64,000 nucleotides of DNA from Roseateles_B sp041913905 (lineage in GTDB: Bacteria; Pseudomonadota; Gammaproteobacteria; Burkholderiales; Burkholderiaceae_C), in assembly GCA_041913905.1 (NCBI GenBank), contig JAYSEK010000022.1, positions 1-64,000 on the forward strand, given 5' to 3'. The notes under the pieces are model-generated. The model had not been told where the DNA came from. It saw only the letters and a list, made by a program, of their open reading frames with translations, and made no database searches. The translations under genes and the position numbers were made by a program. Positions 8,831-17,767 of the stretch are shown here, piece after piece (the stretch's first letter is position 1; each line of letters starts with the position of its first letter).

Positions 8831-9943
8831 TCAGCGGTAGCGTACCAGCCAGCCGAAGGCGGCCAGCGAAATGCCGAGGTAGAGCAGGCTGGGCGCCGAG
8901 GCCACCGCCCAGGGTGACCACTGCTTGAGCAGGCCCAGGTGCCCTGCGAGGTTGTTCAGCAGCACGAAGCTGATGCCGCCCATGATGCCGCCAAAGACCT
9001 TGAGGCTGATGCCGCCGGATCGGCCGTGCAGGTAGGCGAAGGGCAGGGCCAGGGCGACCATCACGAAGCAGGCCAGCGGGTAGAGGGCCTTGCGCCAGAA
9101 CTGGATGTCGTACTGCTGTGCCGACTGCTCCTGGGCAGAGAGGTGCCGCGTGTAGCGGTACAGCTCCAGCGTCGACATGGACCAGGGCGGCAGTACTGCG
9201 GCGCTGACCACGTTGGAGCTCAGGCCGCCTCGCCATTCCCATTCATCCAGATGGCTTTCCCAGACGCGGGCGCGCTGGCCTGGTTCGGCGGTGGTCCATT
9301 GGCTGCGGTCGACGTCGTAGAGCCGCCAGAGCCCGTCTTTGTCGACCTGGGCGCGCTGGGCTTCGGTGCGGCTCAGCAGGCGGCCTTGCGCATCGAACTC
9401 GAACAGGCGCACGCCGCCGAGTTCGCCGCTGATAAAGGCGGACTTGACGTTGATGGAGAAGCTGCGCTCGCCTTCCGACCCTGAGGTCTTGTCCTTGAGC
9501 CAAACGCCCGGCGTGCCGCTCGCAGTGAGATCCTTGGGGTCGCGTCGCAGCAGTTCGGCCTTCTTCTCGGCCCAGGGGGCCGCGTAGTCGCCGACGACGA
9601 AGGTGAGCGCACCGAAGAGCGCGGCCAGCGTCGCCAGCAGGCCCAGCGCCCGGCCCGGACCCAGGCCGCCGGTGCGCAGGATGGTGAACTCGCTGGACTG
9701 CGCCATCCGCGCCAGGGAGAAGATGCTGCCGATCAGCACGGCGATCGGGAAGATCTCGTAGAAATGCGAGGGCATCTCCAGCAGCGCCAGCAGGCCTGCC
9801 AGCATGGCCGCGCCGTCGCGCTTGCCGACGCGTCCGAGTTCTTCCACGAAGCCGATGAAGAAGAACAGCGACAGGAAGGCCAGGGCGACGAAGAACACCG
9901 CGGTGACGATGTCCCGGTAAAGCAGGCGGCGGACGGTCTTCAT
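8831..9943 (-). CDS. lptG: LPS export ABC transporter permease LptG
   Basis: A 370-aa inner-membrane permease with three N-terminal and three C-terminal membrane helices flanking a periplasmic beta-jellyroll domain, as in LptF/LptG. It works with LptF and the LptB ATPase to extract LPS from the inner membrane. The ATG at 9943 overlaps the lptF stop by 4 bp, which fixes the start and shows translational coupling. Confidence 0.9.
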   Translation of the reverse strand: MKTVRRLLYRDIVTAVFFVALAFLSLFFFIGFVEELGRVGKRDGAAMLAGLLALLEMPSHFYEIFPIAVLIGSIFSLARMAQSSEFTILRTGGLGPGRALGLLATLAALFGALTFVVGDYAAPWAEKKAELLRRDPKDLTASGTPGVWLKDKTSGSEGERSFSINVKSAFISGELGGVRLFEFDAQGRLLSRTEAQRAQVDKDGLWRLYDVDRSQWTTAEPGQRARVWESHLDEWEWRGGLSSNVVSAAVLPPWSMSTLELYRYTRHLSAQEQSAQQYDIQFWRKALYPLACFVMVALALPFAYLHGRSGGISLKVFGGIMGGISFVLLNNLAGHLGLLKQWSPWAVASAPSLLYLGISLAAFGWLVRYR

Positions 9944-11046
9944 GTGCCGGCTCCCGTCGCCTTGCGCGGCGCGCGCGCCAGGCAGAAGCGGTTGCTGTTG
10001 TCCCGCCACCAGAGCAGCAGCAGGGCCAGGACGAAGGCCGATCCGTGCAGGGCCAGCAGGGCGCGGGGCAGGGTGGTGCGCTCGTTGGCGACCCAGCTCT
10101 GGGTCAGATTGATCAGGTTGTAGTAGATGATGTAGCTCAGCAGGGCGACCAGCAGGTTCCAGTTGCTGGCACGGCGCGGGTTGCTCGCCGAAAGCCCGAT
10201 GCCCAGCAGCACGAGGTTCACCGCGCCCAGCGCCAGTCCGAGGCGCCAGGTGAGCTCGCCGAGGTTGCGCGGCGTGGGCTTGCGCAGCAGGTCCAGGCTC
10301 GTTGTGGCCTTGGGCGGCAGTTCGGCGTCGCCGCGCTCCACCTGGGTATCCATCAGTGCGCGGTAGTGCTCGAAGCGCGCCAGCGTCTTGTCGCCGCTGT
10401 CCTTGTCGATCTCGTTGCGCTGGCCCTGGGCGAGGGTGAGGAAGCGGTCGTTGCCCTGGAACTCGATCTGGCCGCGATGCGCGGTGGTGACCGACTCCTG
10501 CGCCTTTTGTTCGGTCAGGATGAAGACATTGCGCCCCACGCTGCCGTCCTGGCTGTCGCGGTCGATGAAGAACACGCGGCTGCCATCGCGCGAGGTCTGG
10601 AACTGGCCCGGCGCGACGCGCGAGAGGTCGGAGCGCTTTTCATAGCGTTCGCGCAGCTGCTCGCTGTTCTGGTTGCCCCAGGGCCAGACGAAGAGCATCA
10701 GCGCCGCCACGGCCACCAGCACTGGCGCGGCCATGCGCAGCACCGGCTGGATGAAGCGCGACAGGCCCACGCCGCTGGCGAACCAGATGGTCATCTCCGA
10801 TTCGCGGTACATGCGGCCCAGGCAGGCGACGATGGCAATGAAGAGCGCGAGGCTGAAGATGATGGGCAGGTAGCCCAGGCTGGTGTAGCCCAGCAGCAGC
10901 AGCACGTCCTGCGGCGCCACGCTGCCGCCCGCCGCCTGGCCCAGGGTGCGTATCAGCAGGTAGGTGAGGACGACGGTCAGGATGACGATCACGGTCACGC
11001 CGAAGCTGCGCGCCAGATCCTTCCTCAAGGTGGAATCGAATAACAT
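9940..11046 (-). CDS. lptF: LPS export ABC transporter permease LptF
   Basis: A 368-aa protein starting MLFDSTLRKDLARSFG, with the Lpt permease topology (helices near residues 15-35, 55-80, 100-120, then a soluble periplasmic domain, then three more helices). It is the first gene of the lptF-lptG pair. It is divergent from pepA with only about 28 bp between start codons, an arrangement common in beta- and gammaproteobacteria. Confidence 0.92.
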   Translation of the reverse strand: MLFDSTLRKDLARSFGVTVIVILTVVLTYLLIRTLGQAAGGSVAPQDVLLLLGYTSLGYLPIIFSLALFIAIVACLGRMYRESEMTIWFASGVGLSRFIQPVLRMAAPVLVAVAALMLFVWPWGNQNSEQLRERYEKRSDLSRVAPGQFQTSRDGSRVFFIDRDSQDGSVGRNVFILTEQKAQESVTTAHRGQIEFQGNDRFLTLAQGQRNEIDKDSGDKTLARFEHYRALMDTQVERGDAELPPKATTSLDLLRKPTPRNLGELTWRLGLALGAVNLVLLGIGLSASNPRRASNWNLLVALLSYIIYYNLINLTQSWVANERTTLPRALLALHGSAFVLALLLLWWRDNSNRFCLARAPRKATGAGT

Positions 11047-11074
11047 CCGAGCACTTTACTAATTGCACCGCATT

Positions 11075-12535
11075 ATGGACTTCCGTACTCAGTCTGCGTC
11101 CCTGGACGCCCTGGCCGGCATCAATGCCGACGCCCTGATCGTCGTGATCGCCGGTGAGGCCCTGCCGCCCAAGCTGGACAAGGCCGTGGCCGATGCAGCC
11201 AAGGACGCCATCAAGCTGGGCGACTTCGAGCTGAAGTCGGGCAAGACCCTGCTGGTGCAGCGCCCGGCCGGCATCAAGGCCGCGCGCCTGGTGCTGGCCG
11301 CCGCAGGCAAGCCCGGCCTCAAGAGCGCCAAGGCCGCCGTGGCCGCCGCGCTGGGTCTGGTCAAGGGCCGCAACGCTGCCCATGCCGCCGTGGTGTACCT
11401 GGGCTTCGAAGGTCTGGACGAAGGCCTGGCCGAGCAGACCGTGCTGGCCGCCGCCGACGCCGTCTACGTCTACCGCCACACCAAGCCCAGCGCTCCTGCA
11501 GCGCCGGCTTTGAGCAAGCTCACGCTGCTGGCCGACAAGGCAGTCGCCAAGGCCGTCAAGCTCGGTCTGGACCGCGGCCAGGCCATAGCGGCCGGCGTGG
11601 AACTGGCCAAGGAGTGCGGCAACCGCCCGGGCAACTACGCCACGCCCAGCTATCTGGCCGAGCAGGCCAAGGCGCTGGCCAAGAGCCACGGCATCAAGGT
11701 CGAAGTGCTGGACAGGAAGGCCGTCGAGAAGCTGGGCATGGGCTCCTTCCTCGCCGTCGCCCAAGGCTCCGACGAACCGCTGAAGTTCATCGTCGCCAAG
11801 TACGAGGGGGCCCCCAAGACCCAGGCGCCGGTGGTGCTGGTGGGCAAGGGCCTGACCTTCGACTCCGGCGGCATCTCGCTGAAGCCCGGTGCCGAGATGG
11901 ACGAGATGAAGTTCGACATGGGCGGCGCCGCCAGCGTGCTGGGCACCCTGCGTGCCGTGGCCGAGCTGCGTCCCAAGCTGAACCTGGTCGTGCTGATTCC
12001 CTCCTGCGAGAACATGCCCAGCGGCAAGGCGCTGAAGCCGGGTGACGTGGTGACGTCCATGGCCGGCCAGACCATCGAAGTGCTGAACACCGACGCCGAA
12101 GGCCGCCTGATCCTGTGCGACGCCCTGACCTACGCCGAGCGCTTCAAGCCCGCCGTGGTGGTGGACGTGGCCACGCTGACCGGCGCCTGCGTGATCGCCC
12201 TGGGCGGTGTGCGCAGCGGCATGTACGCCAGCGATGACGAACTGGCCGCCGCGCTGACGGCTGCAGGCGAGCAGGCCCTGGACCCGTGCTGGCGCATGCC
12301 CCTGGACGAGGAATACGAGGAAGGCCTCAAGAGCAATTTCGCCGATGTGGCCAATGTGGGCTCGCGCGCCGGTGGCTCCATCACCGCTGCGCTGTTCCTC
12401 AAGCGCTTCACCAGCAAGTACCGCTGGGGCCACCTGGACATCGCCGGCACCGCCTGGAAGAGCGGCGCAGCCAAGGGCGGCACCGGCCGCCCGGTGGGCC
12501 TGCTGACGCACTTCGTGCTGTCCCAGGCCAAGTGA
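11075..12535 (+). CDS. pepA: Leucyl aminopeptidase PepA (M17)
   Basis: A 486-aa protein with the M17 metal-binding and active-site blocks VGKGLTFDSGGISLKPG and the signature NTDAEGRL. It is a cytosolic hexameric aminopeptidase using two divalent metals; in enterics it also assists Xer recombination. The ATG at 11075 is preferred to the upstream in-frame start. It is followed by holC, the usual Burkholderiales order. Confidence 0.95.
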   Translation: MDFRTQSASLDALAGINADALIVVIAGEALPPKLDKAVADAAKDAIKLGDFELKSGKTLLVQRPAGIKAARLVLAAAGKPGLKSAKAAVAAALGLVKGRNAAHAAVVYLGFEGLDEGLAEQTVLAAADAVYVYRHTKPSAPAAPALSKLTLLADKAVAKAVKLGLDRGQAIAAGVELAKECGNRPGNYATPSYLAEQAKALAKSHGIKVEVLDRKAVEKLGMGSFLAVAQGSDEPLKFIVAKYEGAPKTQAPVVLVGKGLTFDSGGISLKPGAEMDEMKFDMGGAASVLGTLRAVAELRPKLNLVVLIPSCENMPSGKALKPGDVVTSMAGQTIEVLNTDAEGRLILCDALTYAERFKPAVVVDVATLTGACVIALGGVRSGMYASDDELAAALTAAGEQALDPCWRMPLDEEYEEGLKSNFADVANVGSRAGGSITAALFLKRFTSKYRWGHLDIAGTAWKSGAAKGGTGRPVGLLTHFVLSQAK

Positions 12536-12596
12536 TCGGCAGAGGGGGTGTTGGTGAGAAGCCTGGGCGTTATTGACGACATGCTGCGAGGTGGGC

Positions 12597-13028
12597 ATGG
12601 CGGCTGAGGTCAGCTTCTACACCGGCGTCTCCGACCGCCTGCACTTCGCCACGCGCCTGCTGCGCAAGGCCTACGGCAGCGGCGCGCAGGTTCTGGTGCT
12701 GGGGCCGGCGTCCCTGCTGTCGCGCCTGGACGCCGCCCTCTGGACACAAGAGCCCACCGATTTCGTGCCGCACCTGCTGGTGCGGGGCTCCGTGGACGAA
12801 GCGCTCCTGCGCGCGACGCCCATCGTGCTGGCCGAACGCCAGGACGCCGCGCCGCACTGCCGCACCGTGCTCAATCTTGGCAGCGACTTCATGGCCGATG
12901 TGTCCGCCGTGGACCGCGTGCTGGAGGTGCTGTCCAGCGAGCCTGAACAGGTGCAGGCCGGCCGGCGCCGCTACAAGGCCTATCGAGAGATGGGGCTGGA
13001 CATCAAGCATCACGAGGTCAATTCATGA
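12597..13028 (+). CDS. holC: DNA polymerase III chi subunit HolC
   Basis: A 143-aa protein (VSFYTGVSDRLHFATRLLRK...VLVLGPASLLSRLDAALWT) matching the chi clamp-loader subunit, which links SSB to the psi/tau complex. The ATG at 12597 has GAGGTGG upstream. The stop overlaps the next gene (ATGA at 13025), so the two are co-translated. Confidence 0.9.
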   Translation: MAAEVSFYTGVSDRLHFATRLLRKAYGSGAQVLVLGPASLLSRLDAALWTQEPTDFVPHLLVRGSVDEALLRATPIVLAERQDAAPHCRTVLNLGSDFMADVSAVDRVLEVLSSEPEQVQAGRRRYKAYREMGLDIKHHEVNS

Positions 13029-13744
13029 GTTCGACAGGCACCCGCGTGGTGCCCACGCTGACGGAAGTGCTGGATGAGCAGCGTCTCGCCAAATCCCCCT
13101 CGGGCCTGAGCACCGAGGGCTGGCAGCACAGCCGGCTGGGCGACGAAGAGATCGTGCCCATCAGCCTGGACTGGGGCGAGGACTCGTCGGCTTCCGATCC
13201 GGCGCACACGCAGCCCGAAGACGGCGGTGTGATGACGCCCTGGCAGGTCGTGCAGCCGCGTCCGGCCGCGGCTGATGCGGGCGAGCTGCCGTTCATCGAT
13301 CTCTCCATTGCGGTGGCGCCGGTGCGCCCTCCTGCCTTGCACGAGCAGGTGCTGGAGGTCTATGCGCCAGCGCCTTCGGCTTCTTCCGTTGACGCCGGCC
13401 CTGTTGCGCTGCCGCAGGCGCAAGCGCCTGGGCCCGACCCGGTGCAGGCCGTGGCCTCGGCAGCGTCATCGTCTGCTGAACTCGACCCTGGGACCACCGC
13501 CGTGAGGCAGGGCAATGGGCATGTGCCCGGCATCAGCGATGAGCGGCTCCAGGCCATTCTTGAGCAGGCCCTGGACCGCCTGCTGCGGGATGAACTGCCC
13601 AGTGCCTTGGTGGAGACCTTGATCCGCATGTCGCCGCAGCTCTCGGAGTCCCTGATCGAATCGCTGAAGCCCAGCCTGCACCTGCATGTGATGGAGGCGC
13701 TCAGCGCCGAGGCTGTGTCACCGCCGGGCCCGTCGCAGGGCTGA
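13025..13744 (+). CDS. Hypothetical protein co-transcribed with holC
   Basis: A 239-aa protein that overlaps the holC stop by 4 bp. It has a low-complexity Ala/Pro/Ser-rich middle and a C-terminal helical segment (LQAILEQALDRLLRDELPSA) that resembles the conserved end of DUF2486-type proteins found after holC in Burkholderiales. It has no signal peptide and no catalytic motif. Function unknown. Confidence 0.7.
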   Translation: MSSTGTRVVPTLTEVLDEQRLAKSPSGLSTEGWQHSRLGDEEIVPISLDWGEDSSASDPAHTQPEDGGVMTPWQVVQPRPAAADAGELPFIDLSIAVAPVRPPALHEQVLEVYAPAPSASSVDAGPVALPQAQAPGPDPVQAVASAASSSAELDPGTTAVRQGNGHVPGISDERLQAILEQALDRLLRDELPSALVETLIRMSPQLSESLIESLKPSLHLHVMEALSAEAVSPPGPSQG

Positions 13745-13751
13745 CAGGCAC

Positions 13752-13780
13752 CGGCCAGGCAAGCAGCGGCCAGGCAAGCA
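13752..13780. repeat. Two-copy 15-bp tandem repeat
   Basis: CGGCCAGGCAAGCA occurs at 13752-13765 and again at 13767-13780, one base apart, just after the stop at 13744. It lies in a 263-bp gap before the LivK-like gene that otherwise shows no gene. Confidence 0.8.
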
Positions 13781-14007
13781 TTGGGCCGGGCGTACGGCCC
13801 TGCGCCGCTGGCCGCGCAGAACCCTGTCCGTTTCAGTGATGCTGACCCGCGGCTGGCGCGGCATGCGTGCGGCCGGCGCAACGCCTCAGCACCCTGCATG
13901 GTTTTCCATGCTTTCCCCATAGAGGGCGACCCGGATTTGGAGTATGGTCTGCGGCGTTGAGCAATCGACAACATAACGCTCTCCTTCTTCCAACTCGGAG
14001 GTTATTC

Positions 14008-15150
14008 ATGCAAGTCAAGTTGAATGTGGTTGTGGGTGCTGTCGCCCTGCTGCTGGGCGGTGCTGCCATGGCGCAAGACCTGGTCGTGAAGATCGGTCAC
14101 GTCGGCCCCACCAGCGGCGGCATTGCCCACCTGGGCAAGGACAATGAGTTGGGCGCCCGCATGGCCATCGATGAACTCAACGCCAAGGGCGTGATGATCG
14201 GCGGCAAGAAGGCCAAGTTCGAGCTGCTGGCCGAAGACGACGCCGGCGATCCCAAGCAGGGCACGGCCGCTGCACAGAAGCTGGTGGACTCCAAGGTCAA
14301 CGGCGTGATCGGCCACCTGAACTCGGGCACCTCGATCCCGGCCTCCAAGGTCTACAGCGACGCGGGCATTCCGCAGATCAGCCCCTCGGCCACGAACCCG
14401 AAGTTCACGCGCAATGGCTACAAGACCACGTTCCGCGTGGTGGCCGATGACGTGCACCTGGGTGGCACGCTGGGCAAGTACGCCGTGACGCAGCTCAAGG
14501 GCAAGTCCATCGCCGTGATCGATGACCGTACCGCGTACGGCCAGGGCGTGGCGGACGAGTTCGAGAAGGGCGTGAAGGCCGCCGGCGGCAAGGTGGTGGG
14601 CCGTGAGTTCACCAACGACAAGGCCACGGACTTCAGCTCCATCCTGACCTCGCTGAAGGGCAAGAAGCCCGACGTGATCTTCTTCGGCGGCATGGACGCC
14701 GTGGCGGGTCCGATGCTGCGCCAGATGAAGCAGCTGGGCATCGAAGCCAAGTTCATGGGTGGCGACGGCATCTGCTCGGGCGAGCTGCCCAAGCTGTCGG
14801 GCGGCACCATGGGTGACGGCCAGGTGGTGTGCGCCGAGGCTGGTGGCGTGGAAGGCGAGTCCAAGAAGTCGATGGACGACTTCAAGACCAAGTTCAAGGA
14901 GAAGTACAAGGTCGAGGTGCAGATCTATGCCCCGTACGTGTACGACGCCACGAACGTGATGGTGGCGGCCATGGTGAAGGCCGGCTCGGCTGATCCTGCG
15001 AAGTACCTGCCGGTGCTGGCCAAGACCGAAGGCTACAAGGGCGTGACGGGCACGATCAGCTTCGACAACAAGGGCGACATCAAGAACGGCGCCCTGACCC
15101 TGTTCACCTACAAGGGCGGTGCCCGCGAGCAGATCGCGGTCGTCCGCTGA
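14008..15150 (+). CDS. Branched-chain amino-acid-type ABC periplasmic binding protein (LivJ/LivK-like)
   Basis: A 380-aa protein with a Sec signal peptide (LNVVVGAVALLLGGAAMAQ). The mature protein begins DLVVKIGHVGPTSGG and shows IGHLNSGTSIPAS, the ligand-binding Ser/Thr region of type I Liv folds. It is periplasmic and should deliver branched-chain or other amino acids to a LivHMGF transporter, which is not in this window. The ATG at 14008 follows TCGGAGG at 13995-14001. It is followed by a strong terminator. Confidence 0.9.
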   Translation: MQVKLNVVVGAVALLLGGAAMAQDLVVKIGHVGPTSGGIAHLGKDNELGARMAIDELNAKGVMIGGKKAKFELLAEDDAGDPKQGTAAAQKLVDSKVNGVIGHLNSGTSIPASKVYSDAGIPQISPSATNPKFTRNGYKTTFRVVADDVHLGGTLGKYAVTQLKGKSIAVIDDRTAYGQGVADEFEKGVKAAGGKVVGREFTNDKATDFSSILTSLKGKKPDVIFFGGMDAVAGPMLRQMKQLGIEAKFMGGDGICSGELPKLSGGTMGDGQVVCAEAGGVEGESKKSMDDFKTKFKEKYKVEVQIYAPYVYDATNVMVAAMVKAGSADPAKYLPVLAKTEGYKGVTGTISFDNKGDIKNGALTLFTYKGGAREQIAVVR

Positions 15151-15201
15151 CGTCTCCCCGCCGGGGGAGTGACCCGGCAATCTCACGCGGAAATGTTGGA
15201 A

Positions 15202-15253
15202 CCGCCGCCGATGGCGTCAGGTCTTGCCTGACGCCGCGGCGGCGGCTTTCATT
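15202..15253 (+). terminator. Rho-independent terminator after LivK-like gene
   Basis: A long G/C-rich stem (GGCGTCAG ... CTGACGCC, extended by CCGCCGCC / GGCGGCGG) is followed by CTTTCATTT. It closes the LivK-like transcript and may also serve the convergent gene that ends at 15283. Confidence 0.85.
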
Positions 15254-15282
15254 TCGGGCCGCCGAGACGGAGCCGGGCATGC

Positions 15283-16104
15283 TCAGCGGGCGAAATGCCG
15301 TCTCGGTTCACCCGCGTCAGCCTGGGCCAGGCGGCTCGCGCCCACCACCTGCTCCAGCGCTGGCAGCAGCCCTGCCCAGGCGTCGGGGTCGAAACCTGGC
15401 GGGCAACGCAAGGCCGACGCGCGCTGCAACTGGGGCAGGCGGCCCCGGCAGGCGATGACGATGGTGTTGCTGCAATCCTCGTCGCTGATCGCCAGCAATT
15501 CGCCGGCAAAGCTGCGCTCGATGCGCGCCAGATGCAGCGAGAAGTCGGCGTGGCCCGTGTGCAGGTTGGCGACCAGGATCCCGCCGGGCTGCAGGGCATC
15601 GCGGCAGTCGTCGTAGAAGCGCTGCGAGCACAGCGAGGGCGGCTGGCCGTGGTAGTCGAATCCGTCCACCAGCAATATGTCCAACTGGTAGGGCGCAAAG
15701 CGGATGAAGTCTGCGCCGTCTGCAAGCAGAACCTTGAAGCGCGCGTCGTCGTCCGGCACCTGGAACTCGCGGCGTAGCGCGAGCACATGGGGGTTGATCT
15801 CCAGCACCTTGATGCGGGTGGCTGGCAGATGCCGGTGGCAGAACTTGGCCAGCGAGCCACCGCCCAGGCCGATCATCGCGAGCGTGGCCGGCCGCGGCTT
15901 GAACAGCAGAAAGCCCATCATCGTGCGCGTGTAGGCCAGCGCCAGCGTGTTCGGCGCCGTCAGGCACATGGTGCTTTGGATCTCGTCCATGGAGAAATGC
16001 AGGGACTTGCTGTCCAGCGTTTCATGCACGTAGGGCCGGACGTGCAGGGCGCTCTCGGCGCTTTCGGCATCTTCAAGGACGAAGAAGGATTCACTCATGC
16101 TCAT
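15283..16104 (-). CDS. Spermidine synthase-like methyltransferase-fold protein
   Basis: A 273-aa Rossmann-fold protein with GLGGGSLAKFCHRHLP (nucleotide-binding loop), KVLEINPHV (acidic residue after beta-2) and LLVDGFDYHGQPP. The order is that of the SpeE superfamily, but the N-terminal beta domain is short. This group in Burkholderiales is annotated as spermidine synthase or transferase; the substrate is unproven. The DUF1275 gene lies 19 bp upstream on the same strand. Confidence 0.7.
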   Translation of the reverse strand: MSMSESFFVLEDAESAESALHVRPYVHETLDSKSLHFSMDEIQSTMCLTAPNTLALAYTRTMMGFLLFKPRPATLAMIGLGGGSLAKFCHRHLPATRIKVLEINPHVLALRREFQVPDDDARFKVLLADGADFIRFAPYQLDILLVDGFDYHGQPPSLCSQRFYDDCRDALQPGGILVANLHTGHADFSLHLARIERSFAGELLAISDEDCSNTIVIACRGRLPQLQRASALRCPPGFDPDAWAGLLPALEQVVGASRLAQADAGEPRRHFAR

Positions 16105-16122
16105 GGGGATCGGGGAAGGGGG

Positions 16123-16869
16123 TCAGCGCCAGGCCTTGAGGTCCAGCCACAGCGGCGGCGCCGCGATCAGGACCAGCGCAAGGGCGAAGGGAAGGGTGGC
16201 CGAAAAGCCGAGATGTTTGAAGGCCAGCGCCCCGGCCAGGCCGCCGACGAAGAACAGGCTGACGATCAGCAGATGGATGCCCAGCTTGTCGCGGTTGGCC
16301 TGCACCCGGTGGATCGCGTCACGCTCTCTGGAACGATTCCAGTAGAGGAGCCGGCCCAGCTCGATGCCGATGTCCGTCACCACGCCGGTCATGTGGGTGG
16401 TTCGGATCTCGGCCTGCGAAATCTTGGTCACCATGGCGTTCTGCAAGCCCATGATGAAGCACAGCAGCAGCACGGCCGTGGGAACGAGCAAGTGCGGCAG
16501 CGCCCGCAGATGGGCGCCGACCAGGCCGAAGGTGAGCAGCAGCAAGGCTTCGATGAGCAGGGGCAGGGCGTACTTGCCGTGCAGCTCGCGCCGCCGCGCC
16601 CAGTTGATCAGCAGGGCCGTGCTGGCAGCGCCCGCCACGAAGGACAGCAGCGAGACCAGGGCGGCGAGCGCCAGGCGGATCTCGCCGATCGCCAGATCAT
16701 CGGCAATGCCGGAAATGATGCCGGTCATGTGCGAGGTGTAGCGCTGCACGGCCAGGAAGCCGCCGGCGTTGACGGCACCCGCCACGAAGGCCAGCAGCGC
16801 GCCCAGACGGCGGTTGCTGGCGCGCGTCCGGTGGCGCGAAGTCAGATGCAGCAGGTGCTGAAAGGCCAT
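16123..16869 (-). CDS. DUF1275/YoaK-family membrane protein
   Basis: A 248-aa protein with six predicted membrane helices and the family's first-helix pattern LLAFVAGAVNAGGFLAVQRYTSHMTG. YoaK-family proteins are conserved inner-membrane proteins without a firm function. The ATG at 16869 is preferred to a longer frame starting at 16935, whose leader overlaps the control region of the ribbon-helix-helix gene. Confidence 0.8.
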   Translation of the reverse strand: MAFQHLLHLTSRHRTRASNRRLGALLAFVAGAVNAGGFLAVQRYTSHMTGIISGIADDLAIGEIRLALAALVSLLSFVAGAASTALLINWARRRELHGKYALPLLIEALLLLTFGLVGAHLRALPHLLVPTAVLLLCFIMGLQNAMVTKISQAEIRTTHMTGVVTDIGIELGRLLYWNRSRERDAIHRVQANRDKLGIHLLIVSLFFVGGLAGALAFKHLGFSATLPFALALVLIAAPPLWLDLKAWR

Positions 16870-16923
16870 GGGATTGCGTATGCCCGGCAAAGCCGCAGGG
16901 GAGGCTAATCTAATGCGCCTTTG

Positions 16924-16953
16924 ATGTTGATGCAATTATAATGTGATTAACAT
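16924..16953. promoter_or_regulatory. Promoter/operator of ribbon-helix-helix gene
   Basis: A TATAAT -10-like hexamer (16937-16942) sits inside a near-palindrome with arms ATGTTGAT and ATTAACAT (one mismatch). It ends 13 bp before the regulator's start codon, so self-repression is plausible. No good -35 box is seen. Confidence 0.5.
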
Positions 16954-16966
16954 AGCGAGGACTGCC

Positions 16967-17164
16967 ATGGAAATGAAGACGGCGCGTTTGACGGTGTTGA
17001 TCGACCCGGCCAAGAAGAAAGCGCTTGAAATGCTGTGCGCCAGCCAGGACGTGACGCCCTCGCAAGTGGTGCGCAAGCTGATCCGTGACTACCTGGCTGC
17101 CCACGGAGTGGATGTTGCGGCGGGCAACGAGGCGCTCGCCAATCCTGGGGCTCGCCGGGACTGA
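16967..17164 (+). CDS. Ribbon-helix-helix DNA-binding protein
   Basis: A 65-aa protein. The strand KTARLTVLIDPAKKKALEML and helices QDVTPSQVVRKLIRDYLAAH fit the CopG/Arc-like RHH fold. AGCGAGG precedes the ATG at 16967. No toxin partner follows; the next gene is convergent (17179). It could be a stand-alone regulator. Confidence 0.75.
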   Translation: MEMKTARLTVLIDPAKKKALEMLCASQDVTPSQVVRKLIRDYLAAHGVDVAAGNEALANPGARRD

Positions 17165-17178
17165 GCGCTGCCTGCGGC

Positions 17179-17625
17179 TCAGGCCGCGCAGGAGCAGCCG
17201 CCGCAACCCCCGCAGCCCTTGCCACCTTCGCCGCCGCTTCTGCTGGCCAGCTCGATGGCCTGTGCTGCCAGGCGGTCAAACAGGGCGCCGGCCTGGTCCG
17301 GCACGAAGCCCTCGTGGTAGACCTTCTTCACACCCAGGCGCTGCAGTTGCACATGCACGCTTGGCGTCACGGAACGGCTGCTCAGGCAGGCCTGGACGCA
17401 GGCCAGCGCGCAGCCGTCCAGCGCCATGATGGGGCGGCCCGCTTCCTGCGCTTCCTGCGCCTTGCGGACCAGGCTGGGGACCCCGCCGCCCACACCGGCG
17501 ATGCAGCTCATCTCGGCCAAACCAGCGCGGTCGAGCTTGACGGCCAGGTGGTTGGCCAGCTGGGCGGCGCTGGAGCAGCCTGAGCAGCTGTAGACCAGCG
17601 GGAGATGGTCGAGGCGGTGAGTCAT
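17179..17625 (-). CDS. Putative zinc-binding protein with DGC motif
   Basis: A 148-aa protein with CSGCS near the N-terminus, the family motif LDGCALACVQACL and a Cys/Gly-rich C-terminus (GCGGCGGCSC). This is the DGC-domain family, proposed to bind zinc through its cysteines. Its cellular role is not established. Confidence 0.75.
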   Translation of the reverse strand: MTHRLDHLPLVYSCSGCSSAAQLANHLAVKLDRAGLAEMSCIAGVGGGVPSLVRKAQEAQEAGRPIMALDGCALACVQACLSSRSVTPSVHVQLQRLGVKKVYHEGFVPDQAGALFDRLAAQAIELASRSGGEGGKGCGGCGGCSCAA

Positions 17626-17767
17626 GGTGGGGGCATCAGTTCCGAGCCCCGGAGCGTGCCTGAGCGGCGGTCGGCAGTCCCTGCGCCAAATCAGAGGTTT
17701 GGTGAAGTCTCCGTCGCTGGGAACTGGCTGCGCACCTGCAGGCGGCCGCCATCCGGGTTCACCAGGC

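Noticed and set aside
10640..12598. A 652-residue open frame on the minus strand
   Set aside because: It is opposite pepA and the end of lptF; low-complexity Gly/His/Gln composition indicates an antisense artefact.
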